64,000 nucleotides of DNA. Source: Bifidobacterium primatium. Lineage in GTDB: Bacteria; Actinomycetota; Actinomycetes; Actinomycetales; Bifidobacteriaceae. The translations under genes and the position numbers were made by a program. Below, piece after piece: positions 1 through 9,682 of this stretch; the first letter of the stretch is position 1; every line of letters begins with the position of its first letter. The notes below the pieces were generated by a model. That model was not told the DNA's origin. It was given only the letters and a program-made list of their open reading frames with translations, and made no database searches. The stretch is from assembly GCF_002802875.1 (NCBI RefSeq), contig NZ_PEBI01000001.1:1-64000 (forward strand), in the 5' to 3' direction.

Positions 1-56
1 GCCTACCGTTTGCGCCGTGCAGAATCGTTGAAAATAAAGGGCTTACGGGTTTTGTA

Positions 57-78
57 TTCAATTCCCGCCGGCTCCACT
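57..78 (+). ncRNA. 3'-end fragment of tmRNA (or a tRNA), probable attachment site
   Basis: The segment reads as a T-loop (TTCAATT), the 3' strand of a T-stem (CCCGC) and an acceptor end (CGGCTCCA), as at the end of ssrA. The five bases before the T-loop are TTGTA, not the GCGGG needed to close the stem, so this is not an intact RNA gene. A terminator follows after 18 bases. The likely reading is the right-hand att copy left by an element integrated into ssrA, the element lying left of the window. A tRNA target is the alternative. Confidence 0.5.
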
Positions 79-96
79 GAGATAACTGAGATAAAG

Positions 97-128
97 GGCA
101 GAACGTCGGCAGGCGTTCTGCCTTTTTT
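97..128 (+). terminator. Rho-independent terminator
   Basis: A 9-bp perfect stem (GGCAGAACG at 97-105, CGTTCTGCC at 114-122) with an 8-base loop is followed by six T residues. It fits the original terminator of the RNA gene whose 3' end lies just upstream. Confidence 0.85.
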
Positions 129-376
129 CGTTTCCGCACTCGTCCATACATGCAACCATCACTCGCTGCCATCACTCGCTGTTTTCGGCCACTTGCTCCC
201 CCAATCACTCACCGTTTCCGGACACTCGTTGTTTTCGGACGCGAAGGGACCGCTCCCCCGGCGTGTCGTGGCTGAAAACGATGAGTGACCACGGTTTTGA
301 ACGTGGCAAACGTGATTTGTGGCGGTATCGTTGATTGCATACACGACGAAACGCGACGCGCAGCGAAGGAAGGTCA
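129..376. other. Intergenic region without a recognised gene
   Basis: About 250 bases between the terminator and the DUF4391 gene. A short direct repeat (CATCACTCGCTG, twice around 160-182) is visible. I see no convincing promoter or RNA structure beyond that. Confidence 0.4.
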
Positions 377-1093
377 ATGATGACGGTTGCCGAATGCGGT
401 TCCATATCCGCTCTGACGTTGGGATTGCCAAGGACCACGGCCATCCCCGCACAGAAGGGAACCCTGCCCAAGCAGGTGTTCTATGCCAAGGCGCCGATAT
501 CTTCACGATTGAAGAGGCAATTCACCGAACGCGTACAATCCATCACCATGCTCGGCCTCATCCGCCCGGCGAACGCCGGAGTCGCCGACGGCGCGCGATG
601 TCATGAGGTTCTGGTCCTCGGCATCCTCATCGCCGGCGATGAGGTTCCCGAGGATGTGCTGGCGTTCATCGCCGCGCGACGAAAAAGCGGCATCGTGTTC
701 GTCGTGGTCCGCGACTCCACAGCGGACGAATCGGCCGGAAAAGAGGAATGCGCGTTCGCCGTATGCCGCAAGGCGCCCGGCAGGGTCGGCCATGTCGCCG
801 AAACGAAGACGTATGTGGGCTCGTGGAATCCGGCGGGCAACGTTCGTCTGACGTTGCATGGCGCGACATTGGATGAAATCTGGGATTCCCTCTGCGCACA
901 GGCCATTCTTGGCAGCGAGGACGGAACGGACCTCGACGCCCGCATCCTCCGTCGAAGTGGAGTCGCCACGTTGCAGGACCAGATTGCCAAGCTGGAACGT
1001 GACCATGCCCGTGCAAAAGCCCCCGCGCAACGCAACGAAATCTATGCGAAACTGCATAAGGCGCGCAAGCAGCTGGAGGATCTGCAGGGGTGA
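377..1093 (+). CDS. DUF4391 domain protein
   Basis: A protein of about 238 aa resembling DUF4391: an N-terminal segment like LPKQVFYAKAP, a helix with RLKRQFTERV, then the hydrophobic strand EVLVLGILI. The C-terminal 45 residues are charged and probably coiled coil. The start is the ATGATG pair at 377/380, preceded by the purine-rich GAAGGAAGG at 365-373; the frame is open further upstream but without a ribosome site. DUF4391 proteins are often found beside helicases and methyltransferases in restriction-like loci, but no such partner is visible here. Molecular function is unknown. Confidence 0.7.
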   Translation: MMTVAECGSISALTLGLPRTTAIPAQKGTLPKQVFYAKAPISSRLKRQFTERVQSITMLGLIRPANAGVADGARCHEVLVLGILIAGDEVPEDVLAFIAARRKSGIVFVVVRDSTADESAGKEECAFAVCRKAPGRVGHVAETKTYVGSWNPAGNVRLTLHGATLDEIWDSLCAQAILGSEDGTDLDARILRRSGVATLQDQIAKLERDHARAKAPAQRNEIYAKLHKARKQLEDLQG

Positions 1094-1165
1094 CAATTCC
1101 ACGCGATGCGACCCACGCGGCATGACGTTCAACGCGACGTCCCGCCGAATCGTAGACTGAACCAT

Positions 1166-1639
1166 ATGCGTATCGTTGTACAGAAAGTATCACAGGCCTC
1201 GGTTTCCGTCGTACCGGAATCGGAGGAGGACGAACCGTTCAAGCCGCAGTCCATCGGCAGAGGATACATGTTGCTGGTGGGCGTCGCCGACGCCGACGGC
1301 CCCGAACAGGTGGCATGGCTGGCACGGAAGATCGCCCATCTGCGGGTGTTCGAGGATGAGAGCGGCAGGATGAACCGCTCACTGCTCGACGTCGGCGGCG
1401 AGGTGCTGTCGATATCCCAGTTCACGCTGTTCGCCGACGTGCGCAGGGGCAACCGTCCGGGATTCACCGGCGCAGGCAGGCCCGACCATGCCGAACGTGT
1501 CTGGCATGATTTCAATGCGGAGCTGACATCCTACGGCATCGTCGTGCGCGAAGGACGTTTCGGGGCGCATATGCAGGTGTCATTGGTCAACGACGGACCG
1601 GTGACCATCTCATATGACACTGATGTTCTTATGAAATAA
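1166..1639 (+). CDS. dtd: D-aminoacyl-tRNA deacylase
   Basis: Hydrolyses D-amino acids (and glycine mischarged on tRNA-Ala) from tRNA in the cytoplasm. The 157-aa product starts MRIVVQKVSQASV and carries both signature motifs, SQFTLFAD near residue 90 and NDGPVT near the C terminus, which build the cross-subunit active site of the dimer. Length is normal for the family (about 145-155), with a slightly longer loop after residue 16. The start is the ATG matching the family N terminus; an in-frame ATG 60 bases upstream would add a non-conserved extension. It is 72 bases downstream of the DUF4391 gene. Confidence 0.95.
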   Translation: MRIVVQKVSQASVSVVPESEEDEPFKPQSIGRGYMLLVGVADADGPEQVAWLARKIAHLRVFEDESGRMNRSLLDVGGEVLSISQFTLFADVRRGNRPGFTGAGRPDHAERVWHDFNAELTSYGIVVREGRFGAHMQVSLVNDGPVTISYDTDVLMK

Positions 1640-1659
1640 TCCCCAGGCCTTTACGGCGC

Positions 1660-1702
1660 AGAGGGCCGTTCGCCCGTCCACGGCAGGCAAGAACGGCCCT
1701 CT
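1660..1702. terminator. Hairpin between converging dtd and ftsQ
   Basis: A 12-bp perfect inverted repeat (AGAGGGCCGTTC at 1660-1671, GAACGGCCCTCT at 1691-1702) with a 19-base loop lies between the converging 3' ends. There is no long T-run, so efficiency is uncertain. Confidence 0.6.
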
Positions 1703-1743
1703 GTCGCATGCCACGGCTGTCCACGCATCGAATCCTCTTTTGG

Positions 1744-2811
1744 TTACTTGATGGTGGCCTTGTCGGGCGCGGCGACGTTGATGGTCTTCGCGCCGTCGAG
1801 CTGCTTCGGATTCTCCAGCAGCTTGTCGACCACGGCCTTCTTCAGGGCGATGTCCGACGAATTGCCCCAGATGATGGTATAGCCGTCGCTGAGCTTGGTC
1901 GTGACGGAGTCCTGGGTCTTCGCCTCGACCTTGACTATCTTGCGTCGCATCGATTCGTCGAGCGTGCCCAGGATCTTCAGCGCCTGCTGCACCGCCTTGT
2001 TGTCGAGGCTTTTCTCGGCGTTCTTCACGTTGATGACGGGAATGCCCTTCACCGAGGCGTTGACGGCGTTGAGCACGCGTCCTTCCCTGTCGACCGCGGT
2101 CAGGGAGCCGCCGTCGGACTTCAGCACGGCGGCGGGAACCTCGGCCTTGACGGTGACGCTCAGGCCGTGGGGATACCGTTTGGTCGCCTCGGCGGACGTG
2201 ACTCCCGGCAGGTCGCCGATGTCGGTTTCTATCGTCGAGGTGTCGACGAGTATCAGTGATTTGCCGGCCTGCTCATGGGCGATGTCGAACACCTGGTTCT
2301 CGGAGACCCATGTGTTGGTTCCGGAGATGGTGATCTGGCTGGCCTGCAGCCGCAGCAGCGGGGAGAACAGCAACGCCCATGTCAGCAATGAGACGAGGAC
2401 GACGATAAGCAGCGCGATGGCGGCGCGAATGATATTCCGACGCCGATACGCCTGACGACGTTCCGCGAGACGCTCGGGGAAGTTCACCACCTTGGGGCGG
2501 GCGAACAGTCCGGGACCGCCGAAATCGGGGCTGTCGAGACGTTCCGAGACCGATTTGCGACTTTCCATCCGCCGTGCGTCGACGAAATCCTCGGATTCCG
2601 TCCGATCGTCCTTCGTCAGGCGTGTCGACTTCGCCGCCACCTCGGATGCCGCCGATCTGACGGCACGGCGGCCCGACCTGCCGGCAACGCCTTCGGTGAC
2701 ACGACCGCGACGGACCTCACGGTCCGTGTCGCTGCGAAGCGTCCTTCCGCGGGGTTCGGCCCCGCCGTCGTCGGACTGTCCCGGATGCGACGAGACGACT
2801 CGTCCGGCCAT
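1744..2811 (-). CDS. ftsQ: Cell division protein FtsQ (POTRA domain)
   Basis: Divisome scaffold linking early and late septal proteins. The 355-aa protein has a long basic, probably disordered cytoplasmic N-terminal region of about 135 residues, one transmembrane helix (IIRAAIALLIVVLVSLLTWA), then a POTRA domain beginning SQITISGTNTW and a beta domain. The N-terminal region is longer than in E. coli FtsQ, as often seen in Actinobacteria. It is the last gene of the dcw cluster here, 26 bases after murC, and ends at a hairpin shared with dtd. Confidence 0.9.
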   Translation of the reverse strand: MAGRVVSSHPGQSDDGGAEPRGRTLRSDTDREVRRGRVTEGVAGRSGRRAVRSAASEVAAKSTRLTKDDRTESEDFVDARRMESRKSVSERLDSPDFGGPGLFARPKVVNFPERLAERRQAYRRRNIIRAAIALLIVVLVSLLTWALLFSPLLRLQASQITISGTNTWVSENQVFDIAHEQAGKSLILVDTSTIETDIGDLPGVTSAEATKRYPHGLSVTVKAEVPAAVLKSDGGSLTAVDREGRVLNAVNASVKGIPVINVKNAEKSLDNKAVQQALKILGTLDESMRRKIVKVEAKTQDSVTTKLSDGYTIIWGNSSDIALKKAVVDKLLENPKQLDGAKTINVAAPDKATIK

Positions 2812-2837
2812 GAATCACGCTCCTCCGTGCTGTCGTG

Positions 2838-4415
2838 TCACTGCTGGTCCTCCGCGCGTGTCTTGAGCACGCACAGCATGACGTCGGCCATGTCGGTGAT
2901 GTCTCCGGCGCCGACGGTGAACATGACGTCGCCGGGCTTGCATCGCATCGCCAGCATCTTGGCGGCCTGGCACATGTCGGGCACCGATTCGATCCAGCCG
3001 TCGGACGGATCATGGGCGATGCCGGCCGCGGCATCGACGACCGTCCTGGAGCTGATGTCGGGATAGTCGGCCTGGCGTTCGCGCGCCGGGAAGATGCAGG
3101 TGACGATGACGTCGTCGGCCTTGGACAGCGCCTCGGCGAAATCATGGGCGAAGAACTTGGTGCGGGAGAACAGATGCGGCTGGAACAGCACGCGAATCGT
3201 GGATTCGGGGAAGCGACGACGGGCCGCGTCGAGCATGGCGGCGATCTCGGTGGGGTGATGGGCGTAGTCGTCGACCACGGTCACGCCGGCGGCCTCGCCT
3301 CGGATCTCGAAGCGGCGGGCGGCGCCACGGAACGCACCGGCGGCCTTCGCCGCATCGGCGGGGTCCATGCCCAGCAGCGCCGCGGCGATGATGGCGGCCG
3401 TGGCGTTGCGTGCATTATGAATGCCGGGGATGCGCAGATGCACCGGAATGTCGCCTGCGGCGTGCAGGGATTCGGGCATGTGCAGGATGAACGACTCCAC
3501 CGCATCCGAAGCCGCGGCGTTGCCATGGCCTGCGGAGGCCTCGGCCTCATGGTCGATATGCACGAACATGGCCCCGTTGACGTCCCCGATTTCATCGAGG
3601 GTGTGCGTCGAATAGGCGACGGCACGGGAGGCGGCATCGGCGTCCATGGAACGCAGCACGGACAGCGCGCCCTCGTCGTCGGCGCACAGCACCACATGGC
3701 CCGTGGCGTGGTGGGCGTGGTCGACGAACGCCTGGCGGTAGGCCTCGGCCGTGCCGTAATGGTCGAGGTGCTCGGCCTCGACGTTGGTGATGACGGCGAC
3801 TTCCGGATGGTATTTGGCGAAGCTGCCGTCGGATTCATCGGCTTCGGCGACCAATACCGCGCCCTTGCCGGCATGACCGCCGTCAACGGGACCGTCCGGC
3901 CCCTGGATCGAACCGCCGATGGCGTAGCTGGGGTCAGCGAGCTCTCCCTTGCCGCCGTGAACGAGGATGTGCGCGATCATGGCACTGGTCGTGGTCTTGC
4001 CATGTGCACCGGCGACGGTGACCGCGCGGGCCGATGTCATCAGCAACGCGAGCACATCGCTGCGGTGCATGAGCCGCGCACCGGCCTTGACCGCGGCGAC
4101 GATCTCGGGATTGTCGGGCTTGATGGCGCTGGACCACACCACCGTGTCGACGCCTTCGACATTCCGGGCCTGCTGACCGACGAACACGGTGATTCCCAGC
4201 GACTGCAGGCGCCTGGCCTTCGGGCCGAGCTCCCTGTCCGAACCCTGGACCTCGACGCCACGCTCATGCAGGATCTCCGCCAACACGCTCATGCCCGCGC
4301 CGCCGATGCCGATGAAATGGGTCCGGCCCAAAGTCTGGACCGTCAGGGTTTCGGCGTCCTCGGGACGGCTGGTGGGCTCCAGCACGATGGACTTGCTGCA
4401 AGCGCAATCTGACAC
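2838..4415 (-). CDS. murC: UDP-N-acetylmuramate--L-alanine ligase
   Basis: ATP-dependent addition of L-Ala to UDP-MurNAc, the first amino-acid step in peptidoglycan precursor synthesis. The 525-aa protein shows the N-terminal Rossmann motif GIGGAGMS (about 37-43), the Mur-ligase P-loop GAHGKTTT (about 136-143) and the C-terminal YAHHPTEI motif. The start is GTG with AAAGGAG 8 bases upstream. A glycine/alanine-rich insertion in the middle makes it longer than the usual 460-490 aa. It lies between murG (70-base gap) and ftsQ in the same transcription unit. Confidence 0.95.
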   Translation of the reverse strand: MSDCACSKSIVLEPTSRPEDAETLTVQTLGRTHFIGIGGAGMSVLAEILHERGVEVQGSDRELGPKARRLQSLGITVFVGQQARNVEGVDTVVWSSAIKPDNPEIVAAVKAGARLMHRSDVLALLMTSARAVTVAGAHGKTTTSAMIAHILVHGGKGELADPSYAIGGSIQGPDGPVDGGHAGKGAVLVAEADESDGSFAKYHPEVAVITNVEAEHLDHYGTAEAYRQAFVDHAHHATGHVVLCADDEGALSVLRSMDADAASRAVAYSTHTLDEIGDVNGAMFVHIDHEAEASAGHGNAAASDAVESFILHMPESLHAAGDIPVHLRIPGIHNARNATAAIIAAALLGMDPADAAKAAGAFRGAARRFEIRGEAAGVTVVDDYAHHPTEIAAMLDAARRRFPESTIRVLFQPHLFSRTKFFAHDFAEALSKADDVIVTCIFPARERQADYPDISSRTVVDAAAGIAHDPSDGWIESVPDMCQAAKMLAMRCKPGDVMFTVGAGDITDMADVMLCVLKTRAEDQQ

Positions 4416-4485
4416 GACAATATCTCCTTTTGGAAAACGAACTCATTCCATTATCGACGCGGTCGGGATATTACGCGTCCGGCGT

Positions 4486-5658
4486 TCAGTGCCGCGCGAG
4501 GGCGAGCACGCGCCTCGCCATGGTCTCGGCCGCGTCACGGATGCCGTATCCCCATGCGGCGTGGGCGATGGATGCGAGACGATCCTTGTCGCCGAGCAGT
4601 CCGGGCACATGGGAGACCACCCATTCGCTGGTGAAGTCGTCGTCCTTCACGAGGAAGCCGCCACCGGCCTCGACGACCGGCTCCGCATTGTACTTCTGCT
4701 CGCCGTTGCCGATCGGCAGCGGCACGTAGACGGCGGGCAGGCCGAGTGCGGCGATCTCCGCGACGGTGCCGGCGCCGGAACGACACATGACCAGGTCGGC
4801 GCAGGCGAACGCCCGGTCGATGCGCTCCAGATATTCCGCGGCATGGTAGTCACCGACGCCGAGGCTGTCGGGACCGATGCCGGAAAGCACCTGCTCCCCC
4901 GCCGAGGCGGAGACGAGCTGACGCACCTGGCCGAGCTTGCCCTTGCCTGTGAGATGAATGACCTGGGCCACGTCGAGCAGCTCGCGTGCGGCGTTGGAGA
5001 CGGCCACGTTCAGGCTTTGCGCGCCGAGCGAACCGCCGGTGATCAGCACGATGGGACGGTCGGGGTCGACTCCCAGCGCCTCGGCGCCCTCGCGGCGGGC
5101 GGCGGCACGATCCTGCTCCATCTTGGCCGCGACCTCGGCGATGGCGGGACGCAGCGGCAGACCGACGCGCTCGATGGTCGCGTGGGGGCCGGCCGTCAGT
5201 CCCGTATCCTCGTATACGGTGCCGATGAAGTCGGCCCAGCGGGCGCCGAGCTTGTTGGCCATGCCGGCGCGGGCGTTCTGCTCGTGGATGACCACGGGAA
5301 TGCCCATGGCGTGTGCGGCGTAGTATGCGGGGGCCGAGGCGTATCCGCCGACGCCCACCAGCACGTCGGCGTGACGCTCCCGCAGAATCCTCTTCACCTT
5401 GCTGGTCTCGCTCACCCAGCGGAAGGGGAACCGGAATGCGTCGGCGTTGATGCTGCGGGGGAAGGGCACCTTCTCGATGGTGTCCATTTCGAATCCTGCA
5501 GCGGGGACGAGCCGCTGCTCAAGGCCGACCTTCGTGCCGATGACGCTGATCGAGGCGCTGGGGTCGATTTCGCGGATGCTTGACGCGATGCTCAGCAACG
5601 GATTGACATGACCTGCGGTGCCGCCACCGGCGAGCACGATGCTTACTCCTTCAGACAT
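4486..5658 (-). CDS. murG: UDP-GlcNAc:lipid I N-acetylglucosaminyltransferase MurG
   Basis: Converts lipid I to lipid II at the inner membrane face. The 390-aa product begins [20 protein letters not shown], containing the glycine-rich [10 protein letters not shown] loop, and has the second donor-binding loop (TGGSLGAQ) and the [10 protein letters not shown] motif that contacts UDP-GlcNAc. The reading frame stays open far upstream, across ftsW, but homology begins here. An ATG 12 bases upstream (5670) is an alternative start. It follows ftsW by 68 bases. Confidence 0.95.
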   Translation of the reverse strand: MSEGVSIVLAGGGTAGHVNPLLSIASSIREIDPSASISVIGTKVGLEQRLVPAAGFEMDTIEKVPFPRSINADAFRFPFRWVSETSKVKRILRERHADVLVGVGGYASAPAYYAAHAMGIPVVIHEQNARAGMANKLGARWADFIGTVYEDTGLTAGPHATIERVGLPLRPAIAEVAAKMEQDRAAARREGAEALGVDPDRPIVLITGGSLGAQSLNVAVSNAARELLDVAQVIHLTGKGKLGQVRQLVSASAGEQVLSGIGPDSLGVGDYHAAEYLERIDRAFACADLVMCRSGAGTVAEIAALGLPAVYVPLPIGNGEQKYNAEPVVEAGGGFLVKDDDFTSEWVVSHVPGLLGDKDRLASIAHAAWGYGIRDAAETMARRVLALARH

Positions 5659-5726
5659 GCTTATGAGCATACCGCCCCATCCGCCCGAATCGACCCGTCG
5701 GGGCCGTTCAGGTGTTTCGCACCCCG

Positions 5727-7088
5727 TCAGACGCGGGATACCGCCGATTTGATCTCGCTTTGCGCCCGTGCCATGCGCACCGCCGTGCCCGACGCCGCAA
5801 GGCACATGACCAGCGCCGTTCCACCTGCGGAGACGAACGGCATGGGCAGGCCCATGACCGGCAGGATGCCGACGACCACGGAGATGTTGACCAGCGCCTG
5901 ACCGGTGAGCCATACGGCGATGCACATGAGCACCATGCGGGCGTAGGCGTCCTGGTGACGTATGGCGATGTTGATGAGGCACCATCCGAGCACGACGAAG
6001 CCGAGCACCACGGCGCAGGTGCCGAGGAAACCGAGCTCCTCGCCGATGATCGCGAGGATGAAGTCGTTGTGGGCGGCCGGCAGGTAGTTCCATTTCTCGC
6101 GCGAATTGCCGAGGCCGACTCCGGCGAAACCGCCCGATGCCAAGGCATAGGTGCCGTGAATGGACTGGTAGCACACGGATTGCGCGTCCTCTGCGGAGCA
6201 GGTGCCGTATGTGGCCAGGATGCGGCTCATGCGGTTGGAGCTGCCGGTGACGAACAGCAGCAGGATGCCGGCGAATCCGAGGCCTCCGAGACCGAAGAAC
6301 CACCGCAGCGGGAATCCTCCGCACAGCAGCGCCACGGCGCCGATGACCACGACGATCATGGCGGTTCCCAGGTCCTTGCCCACCATGACGGCCCCGAAGG
6401 CGGCTACGAAACCGCCGAGCGGAGCCGCATAGGCGCGCCAGCCGGGGAGCCGGAACGAACGCGACGCCAGCAGGGCCGACGGCATCCATATACAGACGCT
6501 CCATTTGAGAATCTCCGCCGGCTGGAAACGAATCGGACCGAGCACGATCCAGCCGACGTTGCCGCCGGCCGCGGAACCGATGCCCGGGACGAGCGTCAGC
6601 AGCTGGAGGAATATGGCGATGAGCAGCATGACCGGCGACAGTGTGCGGTAGAACTTCACCGGCAGCGTCGTCAGCACGAATCCGACGAACAGGCCGAGGC
6701 CTGAATACAGCAGCTGCGAGAGAATGGTGCTCCACGGGGAGTCGCCGCTGGCGACCGCGTCAACCGTGGAGCTGGAGAACACCATCATCATGCCGAACAA
6801 CGTCAGCGCCGCCACGGAGATGATGAAGCCGTAATAGCACCATACTGGGTTGAGCAGGCAGCGGATGCCGGAATAGTTCACCGGACGGCGGTTCGGACGG
6901 CCACCGCTGGCGACCGGCGAGCCGTTCGTCACCAGGGCGACGGCCTTGTCCAGTCCCTTGAGCTGGACGTCGTCGCCGGGACGTTCGGCGTCGCGGACGA
7001 CAAGCCGCTTCGAGGAGCCCGATGACCTGACGCCCGACGACGAAGAGCCCACCGCACGGGGGCCGGTCCTGCGTCGTTTATTCGGCAT
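5727..7088 (-). CDS. ftsW: SEDS glycosyltransferase / division protein FtsW
   Basis: SEDS-family septal peptidoglycan polymerase, working with FtsI. The 453-aa protein has a basic N-terminal cytoplasmic tail of about 80 residues and about ten transmembrane segments. Typical features are [10 protein letters not shown], the large extracytoplasmic loop with a cysteine pair between [12 protein letters not shown] residues, and the [12 protein letters not shown]-like stretch ([14 protein letters not shown]) near the catalytic region. The start overlaps the end of murD by 11 bases, indicating coupled translation. Confidence 0.93.
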   Translation of the reverse strand: MPNKRRRTGPRAVGSSSSGVRSSGSSKRLVVRDAERPGDDVQLKGLDKAVALVTNGSPVASGGRPNRRPVNYSGIRCLLNPVWCYYGFIISVAALTLFGMMMVFSSSTVDAVASGDSPWSTILSQLLYSGLGLFVGFVLTTLPVKFYRTLSPVMLLIAIFLQLLTLVPGIGSAAGGNVGWIVLGPIRFQPAEILKWSVCIWMPSALLASRSFRLPGWRAYAAPLGGFVAAFGAVMVGKDLGTAMIVVVIGAVALLCGGFPLRWFFGLGGLGFAGILLLFVTGSSNRMSRILATYGTCSAEDAQSVCYQSIHGTYALASGGFAGVGLGNSREKWNYLPAAHNDFILAIIGEELGFLGTCAVVLGFVVLGWCLINIAIRHQDAYARMVLMCIAVWLTGQALVNISVVVGILPVMGLPMPFVSAGGTALVMCLAASGTAVRMARAQSEIKSAVSRV

Positions 7089-8511
7089 GGGCCGTCACCC
7101 AGCGGCGGGCCGCCTTCGCGAAGCGGTCGCCGCGGTCGGCGTATGACCGGAACTGGTCCATGGAGGCGCAGGCGGGTGCCATGAGCACCACGTCGCCCGG
7201 CTCCGCCATGGCTCCCGCCGCCTCGACGGCACGGTCCATCACGGTGTCGTTCGGTTCGGGTTCGATGAACGTGAGCGGGATGTCGGGGTCCTTGGCCGCG
7301 AACGCCGCCTTCATCGGCTCCTGATCGACACCGATGACGACCGCGGCGCGGATGGTCTTCGCCTGGTCGGCGACCAGATCCTCGAAACGGGAGCCCTTGG
7401 CGAGGCCACCGGCGATCCAGACGACGGACTTGGGCCCGAAGCTCGACAGCGAGGCCCTGGCCGCGTGCGCGTTGGTGGCCTTCGAATCGTCGACGAAGCG
7501 GATGACGCCGTTCTTCGACGAGGCCTCGGCCACCTTGACGATGCGATGGCCGCCCGGCTTGAACGCCTTCAATGCGGCGACGGCCACGCTGGTCGGGATG
7601 CCCCTGCCCAGCACCAGGGCAAGGGCGCACAGCGCGTCGGCCAGCAGGTGGGGGTATACCGTGCCATCGGGCTCGGTCAGATGGGCGAAGTCAAGGATCT
7701 TGGCCACGCGTTCGGGCGCGTCCGCGCTGCGCAGTCCGGAACGGTCCACGATCCAGCCGTCCTCCACGCCGATCTGCCCGGCGTGGGGCTCGTGCAGGGT
7801 GAATCCGACGCGGCGGCATCCTTCGGCGGGGCTGGCCGCCATGGCGAGTTCGCTTACGCGTTCGTCATCGGCGTTGTAGACCAGTGCTCGTTTCACGCCG
7901 TGGTAGACCTTGGCCTTGTCGGCGGCGTAGTTCTCGAATCCGCCGTGCCAGTCGAGATGGTCGTCGGCGAGGTTGGTGATCGCGGCGCAGTCCAGCTCCA
8001 ACGAATCGGTGTAGTGCATCTGGAAGGAGCTCAGTTCCACGGCCAGGGCGTCGTTGCAGGGGTCGACGGCGGCGGCCGACACCGGCGTGCCGATGTTGCC
8101 CACGGCCGGCGCATGCAGTCCGGCGGCGCGCAGCATCTCCGAGGTCATCTCCGTCGTGGACGTCTTGCCGTTGGTGCCGGTGATGCCGATCCACGAGGCC
8201 GGCTTGCCGGTGTGGCTCGAGTCGACGCGCAGACGCCATGCGAGCTCGACCTCGCTCATGACGTCGAGGCCACGGCGTGCCGCCTCCTGAAGGAACGGCG
8301 TGGAGGGGGCGAACACCGGTGACGTCATGATGGCGTCGAGTCGGTCGAATTCGATCTCGTTCTCGGCGTGGTAGTCGGCTTCGGGCTTGCGCTCATCGAA
8401 CGTCAGCACCGTGGCCCCGTGGTCGCGCAGCACCGTGCATGCGCTCCTTCCGGAGACCCCCAGTCCGGCCACCAGCACCGTTGCACCGGAAAAATCCTCA
8501 ACTTTGGTCAT
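7078..8511 (-). CDS. murD: UDP-N-acetylmuramoyl-L-alanine--D-glutamate ligase
   Basis: Adds D-Glu to UDP-MurNAc-L-Ala. The 477-aa protein begins [21 protein letters not shown] and has the Mur-ligase P-loop TGTNGKTST, the DDHLDWHG motif and the C-terminal DDSKATN(A) motif typical of MurD. The start is set by AAGGAGG 9 bases upstream of the ATG; the longer open frame upstream lacks homology. It lies 70 bases after mraY and overlaps ftsW. Confidence 0.95.
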   Translation of the reverse strand: MTKVEDFSGATVLVAGLGVSGRSACTVLRDHGATVLTFDERKPEADYHAENEIEFDRLDAIMTSPVFAPSTPFLQEAARRGLDVMSEVELAWRLRVDSSHTGKPASWIGITGTNGKTSTTEMTSEMLRAAGLHAPAVGNIGTPVSAAAVDPCNDALAVELSSFQMHYTDSLELDCAAITNLADDHLDWHGGFENYAADKAKVYHGVKRALVYNADDERVSELAMAASPAEGCRRVGFTLHEPHAGQIGVEDGWIVDRSGLRSADAPERVAKILDFAHLTEPDGTVYPHLLADALCALALVLGRGIPTSVAVAALKAFKPGGHRIVKVAEASSKNGVIRFVDDSKATNAHAARASLSSFGPKSVVWIAGGLAKGSRFEDLVADQAKTIRAAVVIGVDQEPMKAAFAAKDPDIPLTFIEPEPNDTVMDRAVEAAGAMAEPGDVVLMAPACASMDQFRSYADRGDRFAKAARRWVTAHAE

Positions 8512-8581
8512 ACGACCTGCCTCCTTAGCATCGCCGCATGGCGTCGCGCCTCGGCACGGCCCCATGCGGCACATCCGAACG

Positions 8582-9682
8582 TCAGAACTGGCCCGATCCC
8601 ACCAGCCAGTTGGAGTAGAACGCCACCAGTCCGACGAGCACGAACAGCATCTCGATCATCCAGAAGCGTACTACGACAGTGTTCTCCTGCCAGCCGCACA
8701 GTTCGAAATGGTGATGGATCGGCGCCATCTTGAAGACGCGCTTGTGCGTCATCTTGAAGTATCCGACCTGAATCACGTCGGAGCAGGTCTCCATGACGAA
8801 CAGGCCGCCGAGGATGACGGCGAGCACTTCGGTGTGAGTGGTGATGGACAGCGCCGCGAACAGGCCTCCCAATGCCAGGGAACCGGTGTCGCCCATGAAG
8901 ATCTTGGCGGGATTGGTGTTGTACCACAGGAATCCGAAGCAGGCGGCGACGGCGCAGGCGGCGATGATGGCCAGGTCCTGCGGATCGGAGACCGAGTAGG
9001 CGAATCCGGAGCCGGAACCGCCCTTGAGATGGTAGCTCTCCCAGTACGCGATGAGCGAGTATCCGACGAACGCGACCATGGAGCTGCCGGACGCCAGACC
9101 GTCGAGACCGTCGGTGAGGTTGAACGCGTTGGTCCATGCGGTCATGAGGAAGTTCACCCAGATGACGAAGATGACGATGGCGACGATGCGGCCGGCGAAA
9201 TCGAACGACACGAACGGATGCTCGACGAATGCGATGCCCGCCTGCGCGCTGGGGAACCCGCTCTTCGTGGGCACGACGAGCGTGAGCACGGCGAACAGCG
9301 TGGCGAAGACGAACTGGCCGAAGAACTTGCCGCCGACCGAAAGGCCTTCGTTCTGCTTCTTGCGCACCTTGGCGAAGTCGTCGATGAAGCCCAGGGCGCC
9401 CATCGACAGCATGGCGAACAGCACGAGGATGGCCGTCCATGAGGGGGTGTCGTGATAGGCGAGGTGCCGGTACAGCGCAGAGCACGCCCAGCCGAGCACG
9501 ATGGCGAGGTTGATCACGACGCCGCCGAGCGTCGGCGTGCCTCGCTTGACCAGATGGGACTGGGGACCGTCCTGACGGATGTACTGTCCGTAATGCAGCT
9601 TATGGACGATATGGATCAGCAGCGGTGTGCCGATGAGGGTCACTATCAGCGACACACCGAGACCGATGAGCAGCGAAATCAC
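8582..9682 (-). CDS. mraY: Phospho-N-acetylmuramoyl-pentapeptide transferase
   Basis: Integral membrane enzyme making lipid I from UDP-MurNAc-pentapeptide and undecaprenyl phosphate. The 366-aa product shows the family motifs LGFIDDFAK (catalytic aspartates), [22 protein letters not shown] and the HHHFE loop near the C terminus, with about ten membrane helices. The start is GTG, whose GTGA overlaps the murF stop codon by four bases, with GGAG upstream; this fits translational coupling. Confidence 0.95.
   Translation of the reverse strand: MISLLIGLGVSLIVTLIGTPLLIHIVHKLHYGQYIRQDGPQSHLVKRGTPTLGGVVINLAIVLGWACSALYRHLAYHDTPSWTAILVLFAMLSMGALGFIDDFAKVRKKQNEGLSVGGKFFGQFVFATLFAVLTLVVPTKSGFPSAQAGIAFVEHPFVSFDFAGRIVAIVIFVIWVNFLMTAWTNAFNLTDGLDGLASGSSMVAFVGYSLIAYWESYHLKGGSGSGFAYSVSDPQDLAIIAACAVAACFGFLWYNTNPAKIFMGDTGSLALGGLFAALSITTHTEVLAVILGGLFVMETCSDVIQVGYFKMTHKRVFKMAPIHHHFELCGWQENTVVVRFWMIEMLFVLVGLVAFYSNWLVGSGQF

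Noticed and set aside
1-96. A complete tmRNA or tRNA gene at the left edge
   Set aside because: The 5' strand of the T-stem is missing, so only a 3'-end fragment can be supported.
2835-4412. A 525-codon plus-strand open frame opposite murC
   Set aside because: It mirrors murC almost exactly and has no recognisable family motifs; the GC-rich codon pattern of murC leaves the opposite frame open.
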